A program made the position numbers and the translations under genes. 16,959 bases of DNA. It comes from Candidatus Omnitrophota bacterium. Lineage in GTDB: Bacteria; Omnitrophota; Gorgyraeia; Aquiviventales; Aquiviventaceae. Shown piece after piece: positions 1-7,925 of this stretch. Below the pieces are notes generated by a model. That model was given only the letters and a program-made list of their open reading frames with translations. It made no database searches and was not told where the DNA came from. Numbering within the stretch: the stretch's first letter is position 1; each line of letters starts with the position of its first letter. Where the stretch lies: positions 1 through 16,959 of the forward strand of contig JAHFGZ010000003.1 of assembly GCA_023247155.1 (NCBI GenBank). The letters run 5' to 3'.

Positions 1-957
1 CAGGACGCGCGCATCCCGGCGCCAATCCTCGGCCACCTTCACCCACAGCGCCAGGTGGACCTTGCGCCCCAAGAGCCGCTCCAGCTGCCGCCGTGCCTCC
101 TGGCCGATGCGCTTCAGCATCGCTCCGCCCCGCCCGATGACGATCGCTTTCTGGCCCGGCCGCTCGACGAGAATCGTCGCGTGGATGGCCGTCACGCGCT
201 CGCCGGCCTCCACCTGGTCGAGCCGCACCGCCACCGCGTGCGGCACCTCCTGACGCGTGGCCAGGAGGACCTGCTCTCGGATGAACTCCCCGATGAGCTG
301 GTCGGTGGTCTGGTCCGTCCGTTGCTGCGGCTCGTACCAGCGCGGGCCCTCCGGCAGGTGGGCGATGATCCGCGCAAGCAGCACGTCCAGCTGCTCGCCG
401 GTCTGCGCCGAGATCGGGATGCACTCCGCGAACGTCTGCGTCTTCGCGCAGGCATCGAGAAGCGGCAGCAGCCGCGGCTTCTTCACGACGTCCACCTTGT
501 TGATGGCAAGGAGGGCGGCGCGCTTCGTCCCGCCCCCGCCGGGCTGTCGCACGACCTGCCGGACCCTCGCAAAGACCCGCTCGTCCGCCTCCGTCAGGCC
601 GACCCGCCCGTCGATCATGGCGACGAGCACGTCCGCCTCTTCCATGACCGTCTTGGCGACTGCCATCATATGGCGGCCGAGCACGTGCTCAGGCTCGTGG
701 AACCCTGGGCTGTCGAGGAAGACGACCTGGGCCTCCTTCCGGGTCAGCACCCCGAGGACGCGGTGCCGGGTCGTCTGGGGGTGCGGAGAGACGATCGCGA
801 TCTTCTCACCCAGGTAGGCGTTGAGCAGCGTGGACTTGCCGACGTTGGGCCGGCCGACGATCCCGACAAAACCGGAACGAGGGACTGGGATAGTCCCGGG
901 TCCGGTTCCCTGTTTCCTGGAGTGTTCCGATGGGAAAGAGGGAACCGGACTCCTCAT
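1..957 (-). CDS. era: GTPase Era, ribosome assembly factor (3' end beyond window)
   Basis: Era is a GTPase that binds the 3' end of 16S rRNA and helps mature the 30S subunit. The visible 319 residues show all G motifs: G1 GRPNVGKS (35-42), G2 PQTTRHR (60-66), G3 DSPGF (82-86, Ser where DTPG is usual), G4 NKVD (153-156) and G5 SAQTG (183-187). A KH domain follows, with the GxxG loop IGRGG at 274-278. The family usually has about 300 residues, so only a short C-terminal tail is missing at the left edge. The ATG at 957 overlaps the polX stop as ATGA, which suggests translational coupling. No ATG, GTG, TTG or CTG occurs in frame between it and the first beta strand, so this start is well supported. 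It gives an N-terminal extension of about 20 residues beyond usual Era proteins, encoded by an inverted-repeat element (see the repeat entry). The identification is secure; the extension is the odd part. Confidence 0.96.
   Translation of the reverse strand, partial: MRSPVPSFPSEHSRKQGTGPGTIPVPRSGFVGIVGRPNVGKSTLLNAYLGEKIAIVSPHPQTTRHRVLGVLTRKEAQVVFLDSPGFHEPEHVLGRHMMAVAKTVMEEADVLVAMIDGRVGLTEADERVFARVRQVVRQPGGGGTKRAALLAINKVDVVKKPRLLPLLDACAKTQTFAECIPISAQTGEQLDVLLARIIAHLPEGPRWYEPQQRTDQTTDQLIGEFIREQVLLATRQEVPHAVAVRLDQVEAGERVTAIHATILVERPGQKAIVIGRGGAMLKRIGQEARRQLERLLGRKVHLALWVKVAEDWRRDARVL
881..950. repeat. Inverted-repeat (REP-like) element inside the era 5' end
   Basis: A perfect 12-base inverted repeat has arms GTCCGGTTCCCT at 900-911 and its complement at 939-950, enclosing 27 bases. 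Beside it lies a second small palindrome, GGGACT at 881-886 with AGTCCC at 892-897 and a 5-base loop. Further partial copies of GTTCC/GGAAC and AGTCC motifs lie around them. The block covers codons 3-26 of era, just after its start codon. Such clustered palindromes resemble repetitive extragenic palindromes, but one window cannot show that the element is repeated in the genome. In the mRNA it could fold close to the era start. Confidence 0.6.
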
Positions 958-2681
958 TTGTTCCGCTTCCGTCCGACCCACGCCAGCAGCTGGGTGAGGG
1001 TGAGACAGTTCAAGAGGTGGCGGGGCTCAAGCCACGCGCGCCGCGCGACCGCGAGGCCGAACGTCATCTGCTCAAGCTGATCCACGCTGTGCGTATCCGT
1101 CGAGAGCGCCAGCATGACCCCGGCATCCCTCGCCCGCCGCGCCGCCGCGTCGTTCAGATCCAGCCGTTTCGGATAGGCGTTGATTTCCAGCGCCGTGCCG
1201 GTCGCCTGCGCCGCCTTGAAGACCGCCTCCAGGTCCACCGGATACGGCTCGCGCTGGCCCATCAACCGGCCGGTCGGGTGCGCGATCAGCGTGACGTGGG
1301 GGTTGCGCATCGCCGCGATGAGGCGGCGCGTCAGGGCGGCCTCCCCCTGGCCGAACCCCGAGTGGATGGACCCGACGACGAAGTCAAGGCCCGCCAGCAC
1401 CTGGTCCGGGTAGTCCATCGAGCCGTCGTTCAGGATGTCCACCTCCGCCCCCATCAAGAGGCGCAGCGGCCCGCCGCGGGCATTGAGCGCGCGGATCTCC
1501 CGCATCTGCCGGCGCAGCCGCGCGACCGACAAGCCGTGCGCCACCTTCAGCGACGGCGAGTGGTCGCAGATCGCCAGGTACTGGTAGCCGCGGGAAGCAC
1601 CCGCCTTCGCCACGCGGCTGAGCGGGTCGCTGCCGTCCGACCACGTCGTGTGGATGTGGAAGTCGCCCCGGATATCGCCCGACTCGACCAGCGCTGGCAA
1701 CCGCCCGGCCTTCGCCGCGTCGAGCTCGCCGCAGTCCTCGCGCAGCTCGGGCGGGATCCACGCGAGGCCCAGCGCTTTGTAGACGTCCGTCTCTTCCCTG
1801 CCCGCGAGGCGCTTCCCCGTCTTCAGCCGGAACACGCCGTACTCGTTGACCTTGAGGCCCTGGCGGCCCGCCAGCTCCCGCAGGCGGACGTTGTGCTCCT
1901 TCGAACCGGTGAAGTACTGCAGGGCGGCGCCAAAGCTCTCCGGCGGGACGACCCGCAGGTCCACCTGCAGCCCGTCGGGGGTCAGGATGGAGGCCTTGGT
2001 CGTGCCGGAGACCAGCACCCGGGCGCAGAGGGGGGAGCGCCGCAGCGCCTCCATCGCCCGCAGCGGCTGGGTGGATGACGCCAGGAGGTCCAAGTCGCCG
2101 ATCGTCTCCCGCATCCGCCGCAGGCTGCCGGCCGTCGAGACGCGGCTGACGCCGGGCGCCCTCCGCAGGAGCGCAAGCAGCTCGTTGGCCAGCGGCAGCG
2201 CAATCCCGAGGTGCATCCGCTCGCGGCCACGAGCCAGCACCCCGATGCCCTTGAGGAGGTTCTCCTCCTTTTTCGCCCCGAAGCCCGGCAGCCCGCGGAG
2301 CCGGCGTGCCCTCGCCGCCGCCTCCAGTTCCCCGACGGTGGAAACGCGCAGTCGCGTCGTCAGCAGCCTCGCCGTCTTGGGGCCGAGGCCGGGCACCTCC
2401 AGCAGCGCCAGGACGCCTGGCGGGACCTTCCGCTTGAGCGACTCGACCGCGCCGATCGTCCCGGTCGCGAGGTATTCGCGGATCTTCTCGGCGAGATCCG
2501 CCCCGATGCCGGAGAGCTCCCGGAGCCGTCCTTCCGCGGCCAGCCGCTCGAGGTCGCCGCTGAAGCTCTCCAGGTTCTGCGCGGCGCGGCGGTAGGCCCG
2601 GATCCGGAACGGGTTCTCCCCGCGGTAGTCCAGCAGGTTGGCCATCTGCGTGAAGAGGGCGGCGATCTCGCGTTGCTTCAT
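954..2681 (-). CDS. polX: DNA polymerase/3'-5' exonuclease PolX (family X with PHP domain)
   Basis: A 575-residue bacterial PolX, normal length for the family, which acts in gap-filling DNA repair. The N-terminal part has helix-hairpin-helix segments around 55-72, 95-107 (VPGLGPKTA) and 130-143 (LPGFGAKKE). The nucleotidyltransferase core shows GSLRR (185-189) and the metal-binding Asp196 and Asp198 in GDLDLL, with the third Asp241 in VDLRV. The C-terminal PHP nuclease is complete: HIH (342-344) with Asp349, DHS (373-375), GAEVD (411-415), SIHSGF (438-443), AHPTG (467-471) and STDTHS (527-532). Both activities therefore look intact. The ATG at 2681 overlaps the stop of the transporter gene as ATGA. 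Reading can be extended upstream in this frame to 3230, but that part lies within the transporter and has no PolX similarity. The stop overlaps the era start. I see nothing broken. Confidence 0.96.
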   Translation of the reverse strand: MKQREIAALFTQMANLLDYRGENPFRIRAYRRAAQNLESFSGDLERLAAEGRLRELSGIGADLAEKIREYLATGTIGAVESLKRKVPPGVLALLEVPGLGPKTARLLTTRLRVSTVGELEAAARARRLRGLPGFGAKKEENLLKGIGVLARGRERMHLGIALPLANELLALLRRAPGVSRVSTAGSLRRMRETIGDLDLLASSTQPLRAMEALRRSPLCARVLVSGTTKASILTPDGLQVDLRVVPPESFGAALQYFTGSKEHNVRLRELAGRQGLKVNEYGVFRLKTGKRLAGREETDVYKALGLAWIPPELREDCGELDAAKAGRLPALVESGDIRGDFHIHTTWSDGSDPLSRVAKAGASRGYQYLAICDHSPSLKVAHGLSVARLRRQMREIRALNARGGPLRLLMGAEVDILNDGSMDYPDQVLAGLDFVVGSIHSGFGQGEAALTRRLIAAMRNPHVTLIAHPTGRLMGQREPYPVDLEAVFKAAQATGTALEINAYPKRLDLNDAAARRARDAGVMLALSTDTHSVDQLEQMTFGLAVARRAWLEPRHLLNCLTLTQLLAWVGRKRNK

Positions 2682-3877
2682 CCCACGACCCTGCCTCGCG
2701 ACGTGGGGATGCCCCGGAGGAGCCAGAGCCCAACCGCCAGCTGCCCGACGAGCATCAGGACGGCGGGTCGGTACCGCGCGGGATCCCACACCACCACGGC
2801 CCAGAGCAGCGGCCCGAGGATGGCCGCCGCCCGCCCGAAGAGCCCCGCCAGGCCGAACATCTCCGCGAGCTGGTCCTTGGGTGAGAGCTCCACCACCAGC
2901 ACGCGGGCGGTGGCCCAGGTGGAGCCCAGGCAAAACCCGATCACCGGCCCGGCGAACCAGTACCACCCCACGGACGGGCTCACCGCCACGAGCGCCAACG
3001 CCGCCATCCATCCGGTCCAGATGCCGGCCAGCGTCCGCTTGGCCCCCCAGCGGGAGATGAGCCGGCCGAAGGACAGGGAGCCCGCCACGGCGAAGAGCTG
3101 GCTGAAGACGAAGAACGCGATCAGCCGGCCCACCGTGAAGCCCATGACCGTCCGCGCATAGACCCCCATGAAGACGAGCACGGTGTTGATCGCGGTCAGG
3201 CTGAAGAACGCGGCCCAGAAATACCGCCACAGCCCGGCCAAGGCCCGGGCGGAGCGCACGGTGTGCGCCAGCCGTTGCACGGCGGACCGCACGAGCCGGC
3301 GCCAGTCCATCGTCCCGGCAAGGGCCGGGGTCTCACGGATCATCAGGAAGCTCGGCAGCGCGAAGAGCAGGAAGAACAGGGCGGCCGGCGCGAACGCCGC
3401 CTGGTAGCCCCTGAGGTGGACGAACGGCCAGAGCAGCACCAGGCCCAGCGTGCTGCCCAGGTAGCCGAAGGCCGCCCCAATGCCGGAGGTCTGCCCCAGC
3501 CGTCCGGGGGCCGCCACGGTCCAGAGCAGCGCGTCGTAGAACACCGTGCCGAGCTGGTAGCAGACGTTGGCGATCCCGAACAGCGCGAGCGCCATCCCGA
3601 GGTGCGTCGTCATCCCGATGAGGAGGGTGGCGGCGACGCACCCGTAGGTCGTCCACCGAAGGAAGCGCATCCGTTCGCCGCTCGCATCGGACAGCGCCCC
3701 GCACAGCGGCATGATGAGCGCCGCGACGGCCATCGAGATCCCCAGCGCGAGACTGAACACGAGCTCTTTGCCCCCGCGGGTTTCCACCACCCATAGGGGA
3801 AAGTAGAACGAGAGCATCGCCACGGCGAAGAACGTATTGGCGAGATCAAAGAGCGCCCACGCCAGGAGCTGCCGCAT
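2678..3877 (-). CDS. MFS transporter, UMF1/Atg22-like
   Basis: A 399-residue polytopic membrane protein with about a dozen hydrophobic segments and the layout of a major facilitator. The first segment, WALFDLANTFFA, fits the W-x-x-[YF]-D-x-A-N pattern typical of the UMF1 (Atg22-like) branch, as does the loop after segment 2, GALSDASGERMRFL. Members of this branch are mostly uncharacterised; eukaryotic Atg22 exports amino acids from vacuoles. The substrate cannot be read from the sequence. I chose the ATG at 3877 because the hydrophobic core starts at once and the preceding in-frame stretch belongs to the upstream gene; AAGG and GAGAGG lie before the start. It follows the TPR-peptidase gene after 10 bases and its stop overlaps polX as ATGA, so it sits inside a co-transcribed block. 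The MFS call is firm; the UMF1 assignment is likely. Confidence 0.85.
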   Translation of the reverse strand: MRQLLAWALFDLANTFFAVAMLSFYFPLWVVETRGGKELVFSLALGISMAVAALIMPLCGALSDASGERMRFLRWTTYGCVAATLLIGMTTHLGMALALFGIANVCYQLGTVFYDALLWTVAAPGRLGQTSGIGAAFGYLGSTLGLVLLWPFVHLRGYQAAFAPAALFFLLFALPSFLMIRETPALAGTMDWRRLVRSAVQRLAHTVRSARALAGLWRYFWAAFFSLTAINTVLVFMGVYARTVMGFTVGRLIAFFVFSQLFAVAGSLSFGRLISRWGAKRTLAGIWTGWMAALALVAVSPSVGWYWFAGPVIGFCLGSTWATARVLVVELSPKDQLAEMFGLAGLFGRAAAILGPLLWAVVVWDPARYRPAVLMLVGQLAVGLWLLRGIPTSRGRVVG

Positions 3878-3887
3878 CCTCTCGACC

Positions 3888-5153
3888 TTACCGCGCCGAC
3901 TGCAGGAGCGGCGGCAGGCTGTCTTTCCAGTCGGCTTCGAGCCGCGGGAGCTTCCGTCGGAACACCTCCGCCGTGGCCTCCTCCCACGGCTGCCCTCCTG
4001 CAATCGCCTGGAGGAGCTTCCGGACCCGCCAGAACCCGTACCGGTTCACCAGGTAGGCCACGATGGTGTAGGACTGCTCGTAGGCGAGGCCGACCTCCTC
4101 TGCGGCGAGGGCCGGCGAGATGTGGTCGGAGAGCTCCGCCCAGGGGACCAGCTGCTGCGCCTCGTACGCCCGGGCCAGCAGATGGAGCGGCCGTGACGCC
4201 TGGGTCCTGCCTTCGTGCTCGGCCAGCCCCTCGTTCAGCCACGTCGGGCAGCGGCCCTTCGTCAGGTCATGGATGAGCGCGTGGGTGTACTCATGGAACA
4301 GGATGTTCCGGACCATCGCCTGGTCGAACTGCTCGTTTGGCAGCGGCACGCGGATCTTGCCGTCGAACTGGCCGCCCAGCCACTCCGGCGTCTCCTCCCG
4401 CAACTGACGGAACTTCTCCGGGCTGTAGATGAGGACAACGAGTTTGTATTTGGGCCAGTAGGCAAAGTCCGACCCCACCTGCCGCCGGGCCGTGATGAGC
4501 GCGTCCCGGATGTCGAAGCCGACCGGACGCTCCAGGTGCTCTTCGTAGCGGAGATCAAAATAGGATTGCGAGAGCCGCTCAAACGCCGATTCGACCGGCA
4601 GCTCTTCGGTGACCTGGCTCAACTGCTCGGCCACGTCCGTCCGGCTGGGATCGAGGGCCAGCGCCCGCCCCCAGGCCGCTTTGGCCTCCTTGAGCCGTTG
4701 CCGGTCGTACTCGACCTTCCCGAGGAGCGCATAGGCGTCCACCAGCTCAGGGTTGAGGGCGATCGCCTCCTGGAGCGCGTCAACCGCCCCGGCGATGTCG
4801 CGCCGCTCATAAGCCTCGTGCGCCTGCTTGAGCCGCACCCGGCTGAAGTTCTGCTGCACCTGCTGGTTGTCGGCGTCGAGCCGCAGCGCCTCCTGGAACT
4901 GCTGCGACGCCAGCGCCCACTGCCCCTGATCGCTCAGCTCCACCCCGTAATTGTTGTAGGCGATCGCCAGCTGTTGGCGCGTCTGGGTGTGGCCCGGCCG
5001 GTCGTAGACCTGTTGCCTGAGATGGGTGATCACCAACGGCCAGTCGGTGGCCTCCTGGCCGTCAGGTGTCTCCGCGTACAGCGGGGGCCCACCGGCCAAC
5101 AGGCCCAGCGCCAAGAGCGCGGCGGGGCCTGTCAAGGGAGGCGTTCGCCGCAC
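3888..5153 (-). CDS. Exported TPR protein with C-terminal peptidase-MA-like (HExxH) domain
   Basis: With the GTG at 5153 the product has 421 residues. It opens with a signal-peptide-like segment: two arginines, then a Leu/Ala/Gly-rich core and a possible cleavage site after PLYA (about residue 27). Residues 61-181 form three to four tetratricopeptide repeats, for example the AIAYNNYGVELSDQGQW and AYALLGKVEYDRQRLKEA segments. The C-terminal part carries HEYTH at 287-291 (HExxH zinc site) and NEGLAE at 307-312, which can supply the third ligand, as in gluzincins of the peptidase MA-like group. The role is unknown; an envelope protease or assembly factor held by TPR contacts is a reasonable guess. 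The start is uncertain. ATGs in the same frame at 5291 (8 bases inside the preceding gene) and 5330 would add 46-59 Arg/Ser/Gly/Ala-rich residues before the signal peptide, encoded by hairpin DNA, so I prefer 5153. No clear ribosome binding site is visible there. Confidence 0.82.
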   Translation of the reverse strand: MRRTPPLTGPAALLALGLLAGGPPLYAETPDGQEATDWPLVITHLRQQVYDRPGHTQTRQQLAIAYNNYGVELSDQGQWALASQQFQEALRLDADNQQVQQNFSRVRLKQAHEAYERRDIAGAVDALQEAIALNPELVDAYALLGKVEYDRQRLKEAKAAWGRALALDPSRTDVAEQLSQVTEELPVESAFERLSQSYFDLRYEEHLERPVGFDIRDALITARRQVGSDFAYWPKYKLVVLIYSPEKFRQLREETPEWLGGQFDGKIRVPLPNEQFDQAMVRNILFHEYTHALIHDLTKGRCPTWLNEGLAEHEGRTQASRPLHLLARAYEAQQLVPWAELSDHISPALAAEEVGLAYEQSYTIVAYLVNRYGFWRVRKLLQAIAGGQPWEEATAEVFRRKLPRLEADWKDSLPPLLQSAR

Positions 5154-5154
5154 C

Positions 5155-5248
5155 GCGCCGCCGGCCCCGGCGTGTCCGGCGGCGCTCGCGCTGGATGCCT
5201 CGCTCGTCCCTCGCTGCGCTCGGGACCCCGTGCCCGCTCGGCATCCAG
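5155..5248. repeat. Two adjacent GC-rich inverted repeats in the operon spacer
   Basis: This sits in the only sizeable spacer of the window (5154-5283). The first repeat has perfect 10-base arms GCGCCGCCGG (5155-5164) and its complement (5176-5185), with an 11-base loop. The second has perfect 9-base arms CTGGATGCC (5191-5199) and GGCATCCAG (5240-5248), with a further GTCCC/GGGAC stem (5206-5210, 5222-5226) inside the loop. No T-run follows on either strand, so these do not look like intrinsic terminators. In the minus-strand transcript the 10-base stem ends one base before the GTG at 5153. It could hide the translation start of the TPR-peptidase gene, or mark an mRNA processing or stability site. 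A REP-type origin is possible but untested. Confidence 0.6.
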
Positions 5249-5283
5249 AGCGTGCGGCTCGCTGCCTCCCTTGCCACCCGCCG

Positions 5284-6129
5284 CTAGCCATTCGCCAGGG
5301 TCCAGTCGCGGACCTGCCGCAACACCTCATCCCGCACGGGCTCGTGATGCAGCTCGTGGTAGCTGTCAGGGAACACCGCGCAGCGCTTCTCGCACGTCAG
5401 CCGGTCGAACCAGCGGTGGGCCCACTCGACGGAGATGACCCGATCCGCGCCCGCCACGAGGAGCAGGACCGGCGCGCGGACCGACGCCGCGCGAGCCATC
5501 GCCTCGTCCCGCGCGCGCAGCAGCGAGCGGTAGGTCCTGGCGGTCATGACATGGTGGACCAGCGGATCCTCCCGGTAGGCCCGGATGACGCCCGCATCAT
5601 GGCTGAGCCGCTCGACATCGAAGTGCAAGGAAAAGGAGCAGGTGGGCCAGCATGTCGCCAAGAGCGAGGTGGCGGCCGTCTCCCAGCGCGGGAGCGGGAA
5701 CCCGACCTCCAGCAACGGGGATTGGAGCACGACGCGCCGCAGGGCCTGCGGCTGCTCCAGCGCCCACAGGATGGCGAGGAGCCCCCCGAAGCTGTGCCCG
5801 AAGAGGACGTAGGTTACGCACCCTGATTGCGGCAGGAAGACGTCGCGGGTCACGCCCTGAAGCTGCCGCACGTACTCGGCCACCTGCTCCACGTCCCCCC
5901 GCTGCCCGCCGGAGCGCCCGTGGCCCCAGAGGTCAGGCGCCCCGACCCACATGCCCTGCCCCGCCAGCGCCTCGGCAAACGCCTGGTACCGGCCGCCGTG
6001 CTCGCCGAACCCGTGGATGATGACGAGGAGCGCCCGCGGCGCGGCGGCAGGCCGCCAGCAGCGGTAGCCGAGCCGCCGGCGCGAGGCCGGCTCAACCCAC
6101 TCACCGTCCAGGGTGGAAACGCCGTTCAT
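5284..6129 (-). CDS. Alpha/beta hydrolase, monoglyceride lipase/lysophospholipase-like
   Basis: A 281-residue serine hydrolase of the monoacylglycerol lipase type (S33-like). The sequence shows the oxyanion segment HGFGEHGGRY (39-48), the nucleophile elbow GHSFGG with Ser113, the acid Asp229 in GADR, and His258 in SYHEL. The PDLWGHGRS segment (65-73) is also typical. It probably releases fatty acids from monoglycerides or lysophospholipids. No signal peptide is visible, so it should act in the cytoplasm. Its ATG overlaps the stop of the acyl-CoA synthetase gene as ATGA, a sign that hydrolysis and activation of fatty acids are made together. The same frame stays open far upstream, but that portion lies in the synthetase gene and is not part of this protein. 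The exact substrate is inferred from the neighbours. Confidence 0.88.
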   Translation of the reverse strand: MNGVSTLDGEWVEPASRRRLGYRCWRPAAAPRALLVIIHGFGEHGGRYQAFAEALAGQGMWVGAPDLWGHGRSGGQRGDVEQVAEYVRQLQGVTRDVFLPQSGCVTYVLFGHSFGGLLAILWALEQPQALRRVVLQSPLLEVGFPLPRWETAATSLLATCWPTCSFSLHFDVERLSHDAGVIRAYREDPLVHHVMTARTYRSLLRARDEAMARAASVRAPVLLLVAGADRVISVEWAHRWFDRLTCEKRCAVFPDSYHELHHEPVRDEVLRQVRDWTLANG

Positions 6130-7925
6130 GGGGCGGTCTGGTAGAGGGCATCCAGCACCGCGGCGTACCGCTGGGCGACGACGGTGCGCTTCGTCTTCAG
6201 GGTCGGCGTCAGTTCGCCTGCCGCCTGGGAAAACTCCTGTTCCAGCAGCGCGATGCGCTTGACCTGCTCGAAGCTCGGGAGCCCCTGCTGTGTGGCTTGG
6301 ATCAGGCCCCAGTAGAACGCCGCGACCCGCGGGTCGCGGACCAGCTCCGCCGCCGACGCCGCGGGAATTTCCTCCTGCTGGGCGTAGCGCCGCAACCGGT
6401 CCATGTTGGGCACGATGAGCGCCACGCAGTAGGGCCGCCGGTCCCCGTAGACGAACGCCTGGCTGATGTGCGGATCCGTCACGAAGAGGCCCTCGAGCTT
6501 CTGCGGCGCGACGAACTTCCCTCCCGCGGTCTTGATCATATCTTTCTTCCGGTCCGTGATGACCAGGAACCCCTCCGCATCCAGATGGCCGATATCCCCG
6601 GTACGGAGCCAGCCGTCGACGAGCACCTCGGCGGTCGCCTCGGGCTTGCGGTAGTAGCCCTGCATGACGTGCGGGCCGCGGGTCAGGATCTCCCCGTCCT
6701 CGGCGATCAGGACCTCGACGCCGGGCAGCGGCGGGCCGACGCTGCCGAACCGCGGTACGGGCGGACGGTTGACGGCGATGACCGGAGAGGTTTCCGTCAA
6801 GCCGTAGCCTTCGAGGATCATGACGCCCACGCTGTAGAAGAACTCTCCGATCTCCTTCGAGAGGGGGGCGCTGCCGGAGACGAAGAACCGCAGCCGCCCG
6901 CCCAGATGGGAGCGGAGCGTCCGGAAGACCAGGGCGTCGGCGATCGCCCGCCGGAGCCGAATCGGCCACGGGACGGGCCGCCCAGCCAGCTCGCACGCGG
7001 CGGCCACCCGTCCCGCCCGGAGCGCCCATTCGGCGACGCGCCGCTTCGCCGGCGGGGCCTGCCGGATCCCGTCCTGGATCTTGAGGTAGAGTTTCTCGAA
7101 GAACCGCGGCACCCCCAGCATGATCGTCGGGCGGACCGCCGGCATATCGCGCGGAATGGTCTCCATGCTTTCCGCATACGCGATGCGCGCCCCCACCGCC
7201 AGCATGAGGTACCAGCCGGCCATCCGCTCGAAGACGTGGCTGAGGGGCAGGAAGGAGAGGTGGGTGTCCCGCCCACGAATGGCGATCACCTGCAGGCACG
7301 CCTCGACGTTCGAGAGGAAGTTGCGGTGCGACAGCATGACTCCCTTCGGCTCGCCCGTCGTCCCCGAGGTGTAGATGAGCGTGGCGGTCTGGTCCGGGCG
7401 CAGGTCCCCCTGCCGGCGGATGAGCCGCTCGCGCAGCTCCGGCCCAGCGGCCCGGCCCTGCGCAAGCGCCGCCTCCCATGGCACGACCGCTGGCTGGCCG
7501 TCCTGCGCCGCGCCCTCCATCACCACCAGCGTGCGGAAGCAGGCCGATGCCTGTCCGGCCGCCAGGAGCTTCGCCGTTTGCTCCGGCGTCGAGGCGATCC
7601 CGACGACGGGACGGCAGTCCTGGCAGATGGCTTGGATTCCTTCCCCCGTCAGGCTGGGGTAGATCGGCACCGTCCAGGCCCCGATGGACTGGATGGCCAG
7701 GTCCGCCAGGCCCCACTCCGGACGGTTTTCGGAGAGGAGAAGCACCCGGTCGCCCGGCTCGACGCCCTGCTGGAGGAGGTGGAGGCTGAACGCGCGGAGG
7801 TCCTCGGCGGCCTGCGCCCAGCTGATGGGGTGGTACGCGCCGCGCCGCCTGGCGAGGAAGAGGGGGGCCGCCTTCAGCGCCTCGGCCTGACGGGCGAAGA
7901 GCGCGGGGATCGTCTCCCCTGTCAC
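6126..7925 (-). CDS. Long-chain acyl-CoA synthetase (AMP-forming)
   Basis: A 599-residue member of the adenylate-forming family that activates fatty acids with ATP and CoA. The P-loop is YTSGTTGEPKG (185-195). Other core motifs are the FLPLSHVFER segment (225-234), the YGLTETS motif (374-380), TGD (442-444), DRKKD near 458-462, and the C-terminal lysine in TPTLKTKR (Lys577). The segment around YTSGTTGEPKG and LTPTLKTKR resembles the long-chain (FACL/FadD15-like) branch. I prefer the GTG at 7925: it overlaps the stop of the acyl-CoA dehydrogenase gene as GTGA and has a purine-rich ribosome binding site ending 6 bases before it. An ATG at 7946 would add 7 residues but has no such site. The gene lies between acyl-CoA dehydrogenase and a lipase-like hydrolase, fitting a fatty-acid degradation role. 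Chain-length preference is not visible. Confidence 0.93.
   Translation of the reverse strand: MTGETIPALFARQAEALKAAPLFLARRRGAYHPISWAQAAEDLRAFSLHLLQQGVEPGDRVLLLSENRPEWGLADLAIQSIGAWTVPIYPSLTGEGIQAICQDCRPVVGIASTPEQTAKLLAAGQASACFRTLVVMEGAAQDGQPAVVPWEAALAQGRAAGPELRERLIRRQGDLRPDQTATLIYTSGTTGEPKGVMLSHRNFLSNVEACLQVIAIRGRDTHLSFLPLSHVFERMAGWYLMLAVGARIAYAESMETIPRDMPAVRPTIMLGVPRFFEKLYLKIQDGIRQAPPAKRRVAEWALRAGRVAAACELAGRPVPWPIRLRRAIADALVFRTLRSHLGGRLRFFVSGSAPLSKEIGEFFYSVGVMILEGYGLTETSPVIAVNRPPVPRFGSVGPPLPGVEVLIAEDGEILTRGPHVMQGYYRKPEATAEVLVDGWLRTGDIGHLDAEGFLVITDRKKDMIKTAGGKFVAPQKLEGLFVTDPHISQAFVYGDRRPYCVALIVPNMDRLRRYAQQEEIPAASAAELVRDPRVAAFYWGLIQATQQGLPSFEQVKRIALLEQEFSQAAGELTPTLKTKRTVVAQRYAAVLDALYQTAP

Noticed and set aside
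5130..5135. A TTGACA hexamer on the minus strand, a perfect -35 match
   Set aside because: It lies inside the signal-peptide codons of the TPR-peptidase gene and no -10-like sequence follows at 16-18 bases.
5191..5248. The spacer stem-loop as an intrinsic terminator
   Set aside because: No T-rich run follows it on either strand, and the stem has a long loop; a structural repeat is the safer description.
6130..7716. A long in-frame upstream extension of the alpha/beta hydrolase
   Set aside because: It lies entirely inside the acyl-CoA synthetase gene, has no domain similarity, and a coupled ATG at 6129 gives a normal-length hydrolase.
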